Positions 1 through 8,768 of a stretch of DNA of 64,000 bases are shown here, one piece after another. The stretch comes from Haloarchaeobius iranensis (GTDB taxonomy: Archaea; Halobacteriota; Halobacteria; Halobacteriales; Natrialbaceae). Location: assembly GCF_900103505.1 (NCBI RefSeq), contig NZ_FNIA01000001.1, forward strand, positions 239,178-303,177. The letters run 5' to 3'. The notes below the pieces were generated by a model. It was not told the DNA's origin and did not search any database. It was given only the letters and a program-made list of their open reading frames with translations. The position numbers and the translations under genes are program-made. Every line of letters begins with the position of its first letter. Position 1 is the first letter of the stretch.

Positions 1-2015
1 CCGGCTACGGGCTGGAGCGCTGGACCTGGATGTCCCAGGGGACGCCGACGGTGTACGAGGCGGTCTACCCCGACATGATCGCGTTCCTCAAGGAGAACGC
101 CGGCATCGACCTCGCCGAGGACGAGGCCGAACTCGTCAACCGCGCCGCGAAGCTCGCCGGCCGGATGGACATCGACGAGGCCGAGGACATGGAGACGGCC
201 CGGGGCGACATCGCCGCGAAGCTCGACGTCGAGACCGACCGGCTGGAGTCGCTGATGGAGCCGCTGGAGGACATCTACGCCATCGCCGACCACTGCCGGA
301 CGCTCGCGTACATGTTCGGCGACGGCATCGTCCCGTCGAACGTCTCGACGGGCTACCTCGCCCGGATGGTGCTCCGGCGCACGAAGCGCCTCTGTGACAA
401 CGTCGGCGTCGACGCGCCGCTCGACGAGCTGGTCGACATGCAGGCCGACCGCCTGGGCTACGAGAACCGCGACACGGTCCGCGACATCGTCCGCACCGAG
501 GTCGAGAAGTACCGCGAGACGCTCGACCGCGGCAGCCGTCGCGTCGAACAGCTCGCCGAGGAGTACGCCCGCAAGTCGGAGCCCATCCCGACGAGCGAGC
601 TCATCGAGCTGTACGACAGCCACGGCATCCAGCCGGACATGGTCGAGGCCATCGCCGAGGAGGCCGGGGCGCGCGTCGACGTCCCCGACGACTTCTACTC
701 GCTCGTCGCCGAGCGCCACGACAGCGCCGAGGCGTTCGACGAGGCGGACGAGAGCGAGGCCGAGCGCCTCGACGACCTGCCCGAGACCGAGCGGCTCTAC
801 TACGAGGACCAGCAGCGCACCGAGTTCGAGGCGGTCGTCCTCGACGTGTTCGAACGCGATGACGGCTACGATGTCGTGCTCGACCAGACGATGTTCTACC
901 CGGAGGGCGGTGGCCAGCCCGCCGACACCGGGAGCCTCTCGACGGACGACGTCACCGTCGAGGTGACCGACGTGCAGCGCCGCGACGGCGTCGTCCTCCA
1001 CCGGACCGACGAGAGCCCGGGCAAGGGCGAGTTCGTCCGCGGCCAGATCGACACGTACCGCCGCAAGCAGCTGATGCGCAACCACACGGCGACCCACGTC
1101 GTCATCCACGCCGCCCGGCAGGTGCTCGGCGAGCACATCCGGCAGGCCGGTGCCCAGAAGGGCGTCGACGCCTCCCGCATCGACGTCCACCACTACGAGC
1201 GCATCACCCGCGAGGAGGCGAAGGAGATCGAGCGCTACGCCAACGAGCTGGTGATGGAGAACACGCCAGTCAAGCAGGAGTGGCCCCACCGGAACGAGGC
1301 CGAGGAGAAGCACGGCTTCGACCTCTACCAGGGTGGCATCCCGCCGGGCACGAACATCCGGCTCATCCACGTCGCCGAGGACGTCCAGGCCTGCGGTGGC
1401 ACCCACGTCGCCCGCACCGGCGACATCGGGGCCATCAAGCTCCACACCACCGAGCGCGTCCAGGACGGCGTCGAACGCATCAGCTTCGCAGCCGGTGACG
1501 CCGCCATCCAGGCGACCCAGGAGACCGAGGACGCGCTATACGACGCCGCGGACGTCCTCGACGTGACCCCGGAGGAGGTGCCCGAGACGGCGGCGCGCTT
1601 CTTCGAGGAGTGGAAGGCGCGGGGCAAGACCATCGAGGACCTCAAGGAGCAGCTCGCCGAGGTCCGTGCCTCCGGCGCGGACGGCGCGGAGGAGGTCGAC
1701 GTCGGCGGCACACCCGCTGTCGTCCAGCGCGTCGACGCCGACATGGACGAGCTCCGCGCGACCGCCAACGCGCTCGTCGACGAGGGCAAGATCGCCGTGC
1801 TGGGCTCCGGGCTCGACGGCGCGCAGTTCGTCGTCGCCGTCCCCGGCGAGAGCGAGGTCAACGCCGGCGCGGTCGTGAGCGAGCTCGCGTCGAAGGTCGG
1901 CGGCGGCGGCGGCGGCCCGCCGGACTTCGCACAGGGCGGCGGCCCCGACACCGACGCGCTCGACGACGCGCTCGACGACGCGCCCGACGTGCTCCGGGCC
2001 GTCCTCGACCACTGA
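1..2015 (+). CDS. alaS: Alanyl-tRNA synthetase, C-terminal part (5' end outside window)
   Basis: Charges tRNA-Ala with alanine in the cytoplasm and clears mischarged Ser/Gly through its editing domain. The reading frame is already open at base 3 ([10 protein letters not shown]...), so the first in-window ATG at 30 is internal and the catalytic N-terminus is missing. Visible are the helical tRNA-recognition region, the editing domain with the zinc-type HTATH motif (around bases 1083-1097) and the CGGTH motif (around 1390-1405), and a C-terminal glycine-rich C-Ala/DHHA1-like tail. An acidic archaeal-type AlaRS of about 900 residues is expected. The T-run at 2029-2033 just after the stop may help terminate transcription. 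Confidence 0.97.
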   Translation, partial: GYGLERWTWMSQGTPTVYEAVYPDMIAFLKENAGIDLAEDEAELVNRAAKLAGRMDIDEAEDMETARGDIAAKLDVETDRLESLMEPLEDIYAIADHCRTLAYMFGDGIVPSNVSTGYLARMVLRRTKRLCDNVGVDAPLDELVDMQADRLGYENRDTVRDIVRTEVEKYRETLDRGSRRVEQLAEEYARKSEPIPTSELIELYDSHGIQPDMVEAIAEEAGARVDVPDDFYSLVAERHDSAEAFDEADESEAERLDDLPETERLYYEDQQRTEFEAVVLDVFERDDGYDVVLDQTMFYPEGGGQPADTGSLSTDDVTVEVTDVQRRDGVVLHRTDESPGKGEFVRGQIDTYRRKQLMRNHTATHVVIHAARQVLGEHIRQAGAQKGVDASRIDVHHYERITREEAKEIERYANELVMENTPVKQEWPHRNEAEEKHGFDLYQGGIPPGTNIRLIHVAEDVQACGGTHVARTGDIGAIKLHTTERVQDGVERISFAAGDAAIQATQETEDALYDAADVLDVTPEEVPETAARFFEEWKARGKTIEDLKEQLAEVRASGADGAEEVDVGGTPAVVQRVDADMDELRATANALVDEGKIAVLGSGLDGAQFVVAVPGESEVNAGAVVSELASKVGGGGGGPPDFAQGGGPDTDALDDALDDAPDVLRAVLDH

Positions 2016-2058
2016 GGCCGACCGAACGTTTTTCCTGCCGACACGTCTGGTTCGAAGT

Positions 2059-2103
2059 ATGTGCCGACAGCGGTGCTGCCGGCCGCACGAGGTGGGGCCG
2101 TGA
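2059..2103 (+). other. Possible 14-codon leader ORF upstream of DUF4013 gene 1
   Basis: ATG at 2059 opens a 14-residue Cys/Arg-rich frame (MCRQRCCRPHEVGP) whose TGA overlaps the GTG start of the following gene as GTGA. The ATG lies 28 nt after a T-run (2029-2033), where a leaderless transcript would begin. The downstream paralogue has the same layout. Expression is inferred only from position; it may be chance. Confidence 0.3.
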
Positions 2104-2954
2104 GCCGCGACGACGAGCCAGAGCCGACGTGGGACGACACCGCGGCCAGCCCCCGCGATGCCGAGGGGCGGCCGTGGGACGACGAGGCTCGCTCGCCGCC
2201 GGGCCGCGGGCAGCCGGCCGCCCACGGCGGCGGTGGACCGGGGGACGCCGGCCCGGACCGATGGGTCGACCGGCTCGGCGACCCCCGGTACGAGCGACAG
2301 CCCGCGGACCCACGGTCCGACGAGGCGATGGACCCGGGTATCTTCGACGCCGGCGTGGTGACGTTCAGCCTCAGGTACCCGTTCGGGGAGGGTGGGTCGG
2401 CGGCCCTGCTCACCGGCGTCCTCGGCATCCTCTCCTTCCTCGTCGTGCCCGGCGTGCTGGCGGTCGGCTACCTCACCCGGCTCGCCGGCGCGGCCGCACG
2501 GGCCGAGGAGCCGCCCGGCTACGACGACATCTGGGGGATCGCGAAGTGCGGCGTCGTCGTCACCGTGCTCTGGTGGGGTGCCGTCGGCGGGCTGGGGACG
2601 CTGGTGTATCTGAGCGCGGGCGAGAGCACCCTGCTCGCCAGCGTGCTCGCACTCGGCGGGTCGTACCTCCTGCCCGGACTGTTCACGACGTACGCGGCGA
2701 CCGAGGACCTCCGCGAGGCCGCCGTCCGCACGCCGGAGTTCGCGTTCACCCGGCGGTACGCCCTCCACTTCTTCGCCGACGCCGTGCTCCTGGTCGGACT
2801 GCTGGTCGTGGGCTTTCTCGTGTTGCTGCTCGTCACCTTCGCCGCCTTCCTCCTGCCGCTCGCGGCGCTGGTGCCGGCTGCGTACTGGGGCTACCTCTAC
2901 GGCGAGGCCCTCGAGGACGGACGGGTCGAACCGCTGCCGCCCACGGACGGGTAG
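2100..2954 (+). CDS. DUF4013-type membrane protein, paralogue 1
   Basis: 284-residue protein: a disordered, acidic Pro/Gly-rich N-terminus of about 85 residues, then a hydrophobic domain with five to six membrane spans containing an FSLRYPFGEGG-type entry motif and a GYLTRLAGAAAR segment that match the haloarchaeal DUF4013 family. Function is unknown. I chose GTG at 2100 because the resulting N-terminus (SRDDEPEP) aligns with SRDEDDPD of the next gene; an in-frame GTG at 2061 is also possible. It lies 84 nt after alaS and is followed by its paralogue, so the pair arose by tandem duplication. Confidence 0.85.
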   Translation: MSRDDEPEPTWDDTAASPRDAEGRPWDDEARSPPGRGQPAAHGGGGPGDAGPDRWVDRLGDPRYERQPADPRSDEAMDPGIFDAGVVTFSLRYPFGEGGSAALLTGVLGILSFLVVPGVLAVGYLTRLAGAAARAEEPPGYDDIWGIAKCGVVVTVLWWGAVGGLGTLVYLSAGESTLLASVLALGGSYLLPGLFTTYAATEDLREAAVRTPEFAFTRRYALHFFADAVLLVGLLVVGFLVLLLVTFAAFLLPLAALVPAAYWGYLYGEALEDGRVEPLPPTDG

Positions 2955-3011
2955 TGCGTGTCCTCGGCTGCCGGAAGGTTTTTTCCGACCACCCACCATC
3001 GTGTCAAATAG

Positions 3012-3050
3012 ATGGCGTTCCACAGCGTTCGGCAGGTGACGGCTGTATGA
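3012..3050 (+). other. Possible 12-codon leader ORF upstream of DUF4013 gene 2
   Basis: ATG at 3012 opens a 12-residue frame (MAFHSVRQVTAV) whose TGA overlaps the ATG of the next gene as ATGA. The ATG sits about 30 nt after a six-T run (2979-2984), mirroring the arrangement upstream of the first paralogue. Peptide sequences of the two leaders are unrelated, so if they matter it is through translation itself. Speculative. Confidence 0.3.
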
Positions 3051-4231
3051 GCCGGGACGAGGACGACCCGGACGACGGCCGCACTACCGACCATCCGCCC
3101 GGCGAGGAGGGTGGCGACCCGGCCGACGGCGACCCGGCCGACGACGAGTCCGCGTACCCGAGCTACTCGTGGGACGGCGACGAGGACGAGTGGCGTGCAG
3201 ACACCGAGCCGACCACACCGCCGGAGCGCTCGACCGACGACCGTCCCGCCGCCGGAGGTGGCCCCCCGGCCGACGACAGCCACGGGCCGCGCCGGGCCGA
3301 ACGGTCACCGGACGACGGGCGGCGACCGACCGACCCACCCGACGACCGACGGCGTGGCCGCCAGCGTCGTCGCCGGCCCGACGCGCAGCGCGCTCCCGGC
3401 GGCGATGCGCGGCGCGCCGGCGACCGGACGGCCGGCGAGCCAGCGTCGACAGCCGACCGTACCGGCTGGAACTTCGACAGTCCGCACCCGGACCACGGTG
3501 CACGCCGCGACGAACACGAGCGTCGCAGGGAGACCACCCGCGCCCCGCCGAACCGACCCGACGGCGACGACGGCGTGAAACACATCGACTGGCGACAGAA
3601 GGGCGCGTTCGACTTCGCGTTCTCCTACCCTACCCAGCGTGGCTGGGGGCCGCTCCTGAAGGCCGGGGCGGTCGTGCTGGTCAGCCCGCTGCTCGTGTTC
3701 CTCCCGCTCGTGTTCCTGTTCGGCTACGTGTTCCGCCTCACCCGCTACGCCGCACAGGGCCGCACGCAGCCCGAGTTCGCCGACTACGGCGACATGCTCA
3801 CCGACGGGGTCGGCTACGTCGTTGCGTTCACCCTCGCATGTGCCGTCTGGGTCGGTGCGGTCGTCGCCGGCGCGATGCTCCACGATGCGGTCGCCGTAAT
3901 CTTCGGCCTCGCCGGGTTCTACCTGTTCCCCGCCGCACTGACCGTCTACCCCGTCACGGGAAGCATCACGAAGACGTTCTCGTCCAGCCTCACGTTCGAT
4001 TTCGCGTTCAGCACGCACTACCTCAAGTACAGCCTGCTGTACATCCTGCTGCTCGTCGTCCTCCGCATCGTCGCCTCGTTCAGCGTGCTCCTGTTCCTCG
4101 TCGGCGTCGCCTGGGGCTCGGCGTTCACCTACCTCGCCAACGGCGCCTACTGGGGGTTCGTCTACTACAGGGGCGCGGAGGAGGGCGTGCTGCCGACTGC
4201 GGAGGAGGTCGACCAGCGGAACGGCTACTGA
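3047..4231 (+). CDS. DUF4013-type membrane protein, paralogue 2
   Basis: 394-residue relative of the preceding gene. The first 180 residues are a very hydrophilic, Asp/Arg/Pro-rich disordered arm; the remainder is the DUF4013 membrane domain, beginning with FAFSYPTQRGWGPLLKAGA and containing about six hydrophobic spans and an FGYVFRLTRYAAQG segment. The C-terminus (AEEGVLPTAEEVDQRNGY) is polar. Function of the family is not known. The start ATG at 3047 aligns with the start of paralogue 1 and overlaps a short leader frame. It converges on the HD-domain gene; the gap at 4232-4455 holds a gggg/cccc hairpin near 4405-4418 and no convincing gene. Confidence 0.85.
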   Translation: MSRDEDDPDDGRTTDHPPGEEGGDPADGDPADDESAYPSYSWDGDEDEWRADTEPTTPPERSTDDRPAAGGGPPADDSHGPRRAERSPDDGRRPTDPPDDRRRGRQRRRRPDAQRAPGGDARRAGDRTAGEPASTADRTGWNFDSPHPDHGARRDEHERRRETTRAPPNRPDGDDGVKHIDWRQKGAFDFAFSYPTQRGWGPLLKAGAVVLVSPLLVFLPLVFLFGYVFRLTRYAAQGRTQPEFADYGDMLTDGVGYVVAFTLACAVWVGAVVAGAMLHDAVAVIFGLAGFYLFPAALTVYPVTGSITKTFSSSLTFDFAFSTHYLKYSLLYILLLVVLRIVASFSVLLFLVGVAWGSAFTYLANGAYWGFVYYRGAEEGVLPTAEEVDQRNGY

Positions 4232-4455
4232 ACGGTCCGGCGCGCGTCTTCTCGACCCGGCACGTCACGGCCGAGCAGCCACAGCGGCGGCTCCGAACCG
4301 TGGTTCGCGCCACCAAAAGGATATGATAGTGGCGTATCCCAGTCCCCACTCGGTCCCGGCCGAGCAGGGCATCGATCAGGAGGCAACGACTGATCCGATC
4401 TGGGGGGTCGTAACCCCGTATACGATTCCGGGAGCCACCACTGTAAACGTATTGG

Positions 4456-5658
4456 CTAAACGAAGGCTTCGCGGTCGCCGGAGGGTCGGGTGCCGGACGA
4501 CGGGAGGTCGAGCGTGTCGAGGGCGGCCTCGCGGACGGGCTCGACGTGCTCCTCGGGGGCGTAGACGCCGAGCCGCCACTGGACCGTGCTGGCTGCCTGG
4601 AGGCCCTGCACCAGCGGCGAGGCGTCCCGCAGCCGGCGGACCTCGCCGTTGACGACGACGCGGGTCGAGGACTCGGGCATGGCGGGGCGGCCGGGGACGT
4701 CGAGGAGGACGGCCCGCTCGGGAACGCCGGCGGCCTCGGCGACGGCGCGCTCGGCTTCGCGTTCGTCCGCGTGGCCCGCGTCCACGATTCCGTCGGGCAC
4801 GTCGTCGAGTTCGGCCCAGACCGCGCGCTTGTAGAGGTCGCGCTCGGCGAGGCGGGCGGCGTCCTCGGCGGTGGGCTCGTGGTCACGCAGCGCGGCAACC
4901 AGCTCGTCGTCGGTCATCCGTGCGAAGCGCTCGGCGTCCAGGTCGGTGCCGTCGAGCAGCCGTTCGCAGGCGCTCTCCAGCATCTCGCCGGCGATGCGGG
5001 GGACGTGATGACGGTAGACGGTGGCGTTCATCAGCGCCCGGGCGACGAGCATCGACTCGGCGGTCGCGAGGTTCCCCTCGGCGAGCGCGAGGTCGCCGTC
5101 GATGAAGGTGAGCGCACGGAGGAGGCGGGCCTGGTCGATGGTGCCGTAGGGCACCCCGGAGTGGTGGGCGTCGCGCACCAGGTAGTCCATCCGGTCCGCG
5201 TCGAGCTCGCCGGAGACGAGCTGGCCGAGCTTCCCCTGGCCGTCGATGAGGTCGGCGACGACCGTCGTCGAGATGCCGTGCGATTCGAGCACGTCGGCGA
5301 GTGCCGTCTCCTCGAGCAGGTCGTGCACCTCGTCGTGGTGTCGGCCGAGGCGGCGCTCGATGATGCCCTCGGTCTGGTGGCCGTACGGCCCGTGGCCCAC
5401 GTCGTGGAGGACGGCGGCGGCCTGCACCGCCTCGGCGCGGCTGCCCTCGATGTCGAGGTGGCGACAGGCCCGGCGGGCGAGATGGTAGACGCCCAGCGAG
5501 TGCTCGAAGCGCGTGTGGTTCGCGGAGGGGTAGACGAGTCGCACCGTCGAGAGCTGCTTGATGTGGCGGAGCCGCTGCATCGCCGCCGTGTCGAGCAGGT
5601 CCGCGACGACGCCCGACACCTCGATGTAGTCGTGGACGCTGTCCTTGATCGCGTGCAT
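4456..5658 (-). CDS. HD-domain phosphohydrolase (YdhJ/SAMHD1-like)
   Basis: 400-residue member of the HD superfamily of metal-dependent phosphohydrolases (COG1078 type, related to dGTPases and SAMHD1). The metal-binding residues are recognisable: His in NHTRFEHSLGVYHLARR, the HD pair in VLHDVGHGPYGH, and the distal Asp in LDADRMDYLVRDAHHSG. The likely substrate is a nucleotide triphosphate, but this is inference from the family. Start MHAIKDSVHDYIEVSG at 5658 is the typical N-terminus; the frame stays open upstream only as GC-rich noise. No operon partner on this strand downstream; the Tat lipoprotein lies upstream 72 nt away. Confidence 0.9.
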   Translation of the reverse strand: MHAIKDSVHDYIEVSGVVADLLDTAAMQRLRHIKQLSTVRLVYPSANHTRFEHSLGVYHLARRACRHLDIEGSRAEAVQAAAVLHDVGHGPYGHQTEGIIERRLGRHHDEVHDLLEETALADVLESHGISTTVVADLIDGQGKLGQLVSGELDADRMDYLVRDAHHSGVPYGTIDQARLLRALTFIDGDLALAEGNLATAESMLVARALMNATVYRHHVPRIAGEMLESACERLLDGTDLDAERFARMTDDELVAALRDHEPTAEDAARLAERDLYKRAVWAELDDVPDGIVDAGHADEREAERAVAEAAGVPERAVLLDVPGRPAMPESSTRVVVNGEVRRLRDASPLVQGLQAASTVQWRLGVYAPEEHVEPVREAALDTLDLPSSGTRPSGDREAFV

Positions 5659-5729
5659 TGTCGATACCTCGCAGTGGCGTGGCAAAAGAAGCCCGGAACG
5701 GTCGGGGACGACGGCAGTGAGGGGAGCGG

Positions 5730-6728
5730 TCAGCGAGCGGTGGTCGTCGCGGTGCCCTCGCCGGTCTCGTCGTCCTCCTCGTCGGTCGTCCGGTACGGCC
5801 GGTCCGTGGTGCGGTCCGGGCGGTCGTTGTCGTCCACGGTGGCGTAGTACGTGGTGCCGTCGTAGCGGAGGACGTACCACCGGTTCGAGTGTGACCGGTC
5901 GACCGGCTCGTGGGCGCTGATGCGCTCGACGAGAGCGGCGAACGCCTCGGAGAGCTCCTTCTCCTCACTGTAGCCCTCCTCGATGGCGGTGTCGACCATC
6001 CCGCGCTGCTCCTCGGAGAGGTCGTTCCGGGCGAGGGTGAACACGTGCTCGTCGACGACGCGCTCGACGTACGTCGCCACGTCCGGCGCGAGCGGTTCGA
6101 GTTCGTACCGGAACCGACCGTTCTCGACGGTTCGCGGCCCCTGGTACTCGACGAGGAAGGTGTGGCCATCGTACCTGACCGCGTCGTACTCCTGCTCGGG
6201 GACGAACACGGAGTCGGCGTCGTCGGGGTAGTCGTCCCGGACGAACGCCGACATCGCGCTGCCGTCTCGGGCCAGCGAGCCGGGGTCTGCGGAGTCGAAC
6301 ATCTCCCGGTCGATGGCTGGGAGGTCGCCGTGGTCGACGATGCGGGCATCGGAGTCGACCTCGACGGTCGTGTTGTCGCCGCGGCCGGTGTAGGTCACGT
6401 CGAACGTGTCCAGTGTTCGGCGTTCGACACCGACGCGGGTAGTGCGGACGGCGAAGACGCGGTCCTCGAAGCTCACGACCCGCCCGTCGTGGACGTACGG
6501 GCCGTTCCAATCGGTGCTCGTCCGGACGTACGACCCGTTCTCGTGTGCGCGACGGACGACGGTCTGCCCCTCGGGCGAGAGGTCGCGGGCGGGCCGTACC
6601 AGCTGCTCCCCGATGTCGGCGTCGGGGAGGGCGACCAGTCGGAGGTCGACGCGGGGAGGGCGGCTGCAGCCGGCGAGGGCGACGGTGAGGGCACCGCCGG
6701 CCGCCGCGAGGAACTGACGGCGTTGCAT
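5730..6728 (-). CDS. Tat-exported lipoprotein of unknown function
   Basis: 332 residues starting MQRRQFLAAAGGALTVALAGCS: a twin-arginine signal (RRQF) with a lipobox (LAGC) typical of haloarchaeal lipoproteins, so the protein is probably anchored on the outer face of the membrane. The remainder is an acidic soluble domain rich in beta-type sequence (RYDGHTFLVEYQGP, WYVLRYDGTTYYATVDD repeats the motif YDGxTxxxxV), ending in a Thr/Asp-rich tail. I recognise no family. ATG at 6728 is preferred to the adjacent GTG at 6731. Confidence 0.85.
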   Translation of the reverse strand: MQRRQFLAAAGGALTVALAGCSRPPRVDLRLVALPDADIGEQLVRPARDLSPEGQTVVRRAHENGSYVRTSTDWNGPYVHDGRVVSFEDRVFAVRTTRVGVERRTLDTFDVTYTGRGDNTTVEVDSDARIVDHGDLPAIDREMFDSADPGSLARDGSAMSAFVRDDYPDDADSVFVPEQEYDAVRYDGHTFLVEYQGPRTVENGRFRYELEPLAPDVATYVERVVDEHVFTLARNDLSEEQRGMVDTAIEEGYSEEKELSEAFAALVERISAHEPVDRSHSNRWYVLRYDGTTYYATVDDNDRPDRTTDRPYRTTDEEDDETGEGTATTTAR

Positions 6729-6788
6729 CACGTCGTATCGTCGTCACCATCCGTGAATACTTTCCGGTGGCGACTGCTCCCCACAGCC

Positions 6789-7559
6789 ATGCCGACCACG
6801 ACGCGCGACGGGACGACGCTGCAGTACCGGACCGACGGCGACGGCGCGACGGTTGCGTTCGTGCCGGACATCGGCGTCGGCCCGTGGTTCTGGGGCTGGC
6901 AGCACGCCGGCCTCGCCGGCCCGTTCGAGACGCTGACCTGGGCGATGCGCGGCACCGACGGCTCGGACCCGCCGGCCGGACCGTGCTCGGTGGCGACGCT
7001 GGCGAACGACCTCGACGTCGTGCTTCGGGACCACGGCACCGACTCGGTCCACCTCGTCGGGAGCGGCCTCGGCGCGATGGTCGCGCTGCACTACGCCCGC
7101 AACTCGGGCCGCGTCCGGAAGCTCGCGCTGCTCGCCGGCGCGGCGACCGGCGACGCCTACGACCCGGAGCCGCTGTTCGCCGACCCCGCAGACGCCGGTG
7201 CCTGCAGGGAGACGCTCTCGCCGGCGCTCTCCGCCGATTTCCGGGCCGAACAGCCCGACGTGCTCGACGGTATCGCGGACTGGCGCGGCGACGAGGACGC
7301 GGACCGCGAGTCGTGGGAGAACCAGCGCGCGGCGCTCGACGGCTTCGACGCGGAGCCGCTGTACGAGGTCGACCACCCGACGCTGGTCGTCGTTCCCGGC
7401 GCGGACGAACTTCTCGACCCGGAAGCCGGGCGTCGACTCGCCGACGAACTCCCCCGTGGCGAGGTGGTCACGTACCCCGACGCGAGCCACTTCGTCGGTA
7501 TCGAGCGGTCACGTCCGGTGAACGACGCGCTCCTGGGATTCTTCGAGAGCGAGGACTGA
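6789..7559 (+). CDS. Alpha/beta-hydrolase fold protein, nucleophile Ser replaced by Gly
   Basis: 256 residues with a clear alpha/beta-hydrolase layout: strand beta-3 region FVPDIGVGPWFWGWQ, nucleophile elbow LVGSGLGAMVAL (residues 89-100), acidic residue in VVPGADELLDP and the terminal histidine in PDASHFVGI. In active relatives the elbow reads GxSxG with Ser at the fourth position of LVGHSxG; here that position is Gly93, with a Ser only one place earlier. The oxyanion HG motif is also not canonical (PDIG). The enzyme may therefore be inactive or use different chemistry. Divergent from the Tat lipoprotein gene with 60 nt between the starts, so the two may share a promoter region. Confidence 0.88.
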   Translation: MPTTTRDGTTLQYRTDGDGATVAFVPDIGVGPWFWGWQHAGLAGPFETLTWAMRGTDGSDPPAGPCSVATLANDLDVVLRDHGTDSVHLVGSGLGAMVALHYARNSGRVRKLALLAGAATGDAYDPEPLFADPADAGACRETLSPALSADFRAEQPDVLDGIADWRGDEDADRESWENQRAALDGFDAEPLYEVDHPTLVVVPGADELLDPEAGRRLADELPRGEVVTYPDASHFVGIERSRPVNDALLGFFESED

Positions 7560-7976
7560 CTCCGCTGGTCGTGGACGAGTGCTCGGAGGGAGGGATGGCA
7601 GGAGGGCCTGGGATGGCACGGCCGGGCTGTCCGGCGCGAGCGGGGGCAGACGGCGGCGGGAGCGGCTGTCGCGGTGTCGCAGTAGGTGGGGTGCGGTGTC
7701 GTGGAGTCCGATCGGTGGACTGTCGGTGGGTGCGGTGGTGGTTGGGGTCGGTTTGCGAGCGGTGCGGTCGTGGGGTCCGACGCGTCGTGGCCGATGGCAC
7801 GGTCCGTCAGTCGGCCTCTCGTGGGGTGCTCCGACACGTCGACCGCAGTCTTCTGTTTGGCGCGGTCGACAGTAGAGGTGCGTCCTACAGAGTTAGGCGT
7901 GCCCGGCGTGCCCCCGTCCTCGGCAGGATTCGCCGGGGCGCAACGCCCATTAGGGGCCATGCCGTGGGTTCCGACC
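7560..7976 (+). other. Non-coding, strongly G-rich stretch with a 9-bp hairpin
   Basis: No convincing gene on either strand. From about 7575 to 7800 the plus strand is markedly richer in G than C with many GG/GGG tracts; minus-strand frames here translate to Pro/Thr/His-rich noise. A perfect 9-bp stem (7838-7846 with 7862-7870) encloses a 15-nt T-rich loop. A smaller gggcg/cgccc hairpin near 7936-7948 lies just before the next gene. Confidence 0.5.
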
Positions 7977-8684
7977 ATGAGCCGACTCCGAATCGCGCTG
8001 TTGAACGCCGCTCACGACGGGGCGGACACCCGACGGAACTTCCGTCGGGAGCTGGACGCAGACGTGGCGGAGTTCTCCGTCACCGAGGGCGAGCTGCCCG
8101 AGACCTTCGAGTACGACGCCGTGGTCGTCACGGGGTCGCGCTCGTCGGTGTACTGGGACGAGCCGTGGATTCGTGCCGCACGCGAGTACGCCCGCGAGGC
8201 CGCCGGACGCGGCCTCCCCTGCCTGGGTGTCTGCTGGGGACACCAGCTGCTCGCCGAGGCGCTCGGCGGCGAGGTCGACGCCATGGGCGAGTACGAGATC
8301 GGCTACCGCGAGGTCGAGCGCAACGGTGATGACCCGCTGCTCGACGGGCTCTCGGACCGCTTCACCGTCTTCACCACGCACTCCGACGCGGTCGTCGAGC
8401 TCCCCGAGGGAGCCCGGGAGATCGCCACCAACGAGTACGGCAACCACGGCTTCCGGAAGGGACACGTCTTCGGCGTGCAGTTCCACCCCGAGTACGACCC
8501 CGAGACTGCCCGCACCGTCACCGAGGGCAAGGACGAACTGAGCGAGGAGCGCAAGGCGCGCGTCGTCGCCGGCATCACCGACGAGAACTACGCGAAGGCC
8601 TGCGAGGCGAAGGCGCTGTTCGACAACTTCCTGCAGTACGCCGCCGCGGTCCGCGACGAGCGACCGACCGCCGCGAGCGACTGA
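7977..8684 (+). CDS. Class I glutamine amidotransferase (GMP synthase GATase-like)
   Basis: 235-residue stand-alone class I GATase. The catalytic Cys86 lies in CLGVCWGHQLLAEALGG and the His/Glu of the triad in GVQFHPEYD. Such single-domain proteins hydrolyse glutamine or gamma-glutamyl bonds; the physiological substrate is not evident, and it is not the GuaA partner by context. Start choice is between 7959 and 7977; the latter gives the usual MSRLRIALLNAAHDG beginning. Monocistronic, preceded by the G-rich non-coding region. Confidence 0.9.
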   Translation: MSRLRIALLNAAHDGADTRRNFRRELDADVAEFSVTEGELPETFEYDAVVVTGSRSSVYWDEPWIRAAREYAREAAGRGLPCLGVCWGHQLLAEALGGEVDAMGEYEIGYREVERNGDDPLLDGLSDRFTVFTTHSDAVVELPEGAREIATNEYGNHGFRKGHVFGVQFHPEYDPETARTVTEGKDELSEERKARVVAGITDENYAKACEAKALFDNFLQYAAAVRDERPTAASD

Positions 8685-8768
8685 CGTTCGGCCGGCGCGC
8701 GTTCGACCGCCTGCCGGCGGATACCCGGGAAACGAATATAACAATCGGCACCGTTCCTGTAAACAACC

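Noticed and set aside
1325..3023. Long minus-strand open frames opposite alaS and the DUF4013 genes
   Set aside because: They are GC3 shadows: Arg/Pro/Ala/Ser-rich, with no domain or start signal, opposite well-supported genes.
4323..4652. Plus-strand frame beginning MIVAYPSPHSVPAEQG
   Set aside because: After about 45 residues it becomes the antisense of the HD-domain gene; no family resemblance or bias in the free part.
7468..7978. Minus-strand Pro/Thr/His-rich frames in the G-rich block
   Set aside because: Composition simply reflects the C-rich complementary strand; no start signal or protein-like pattern.
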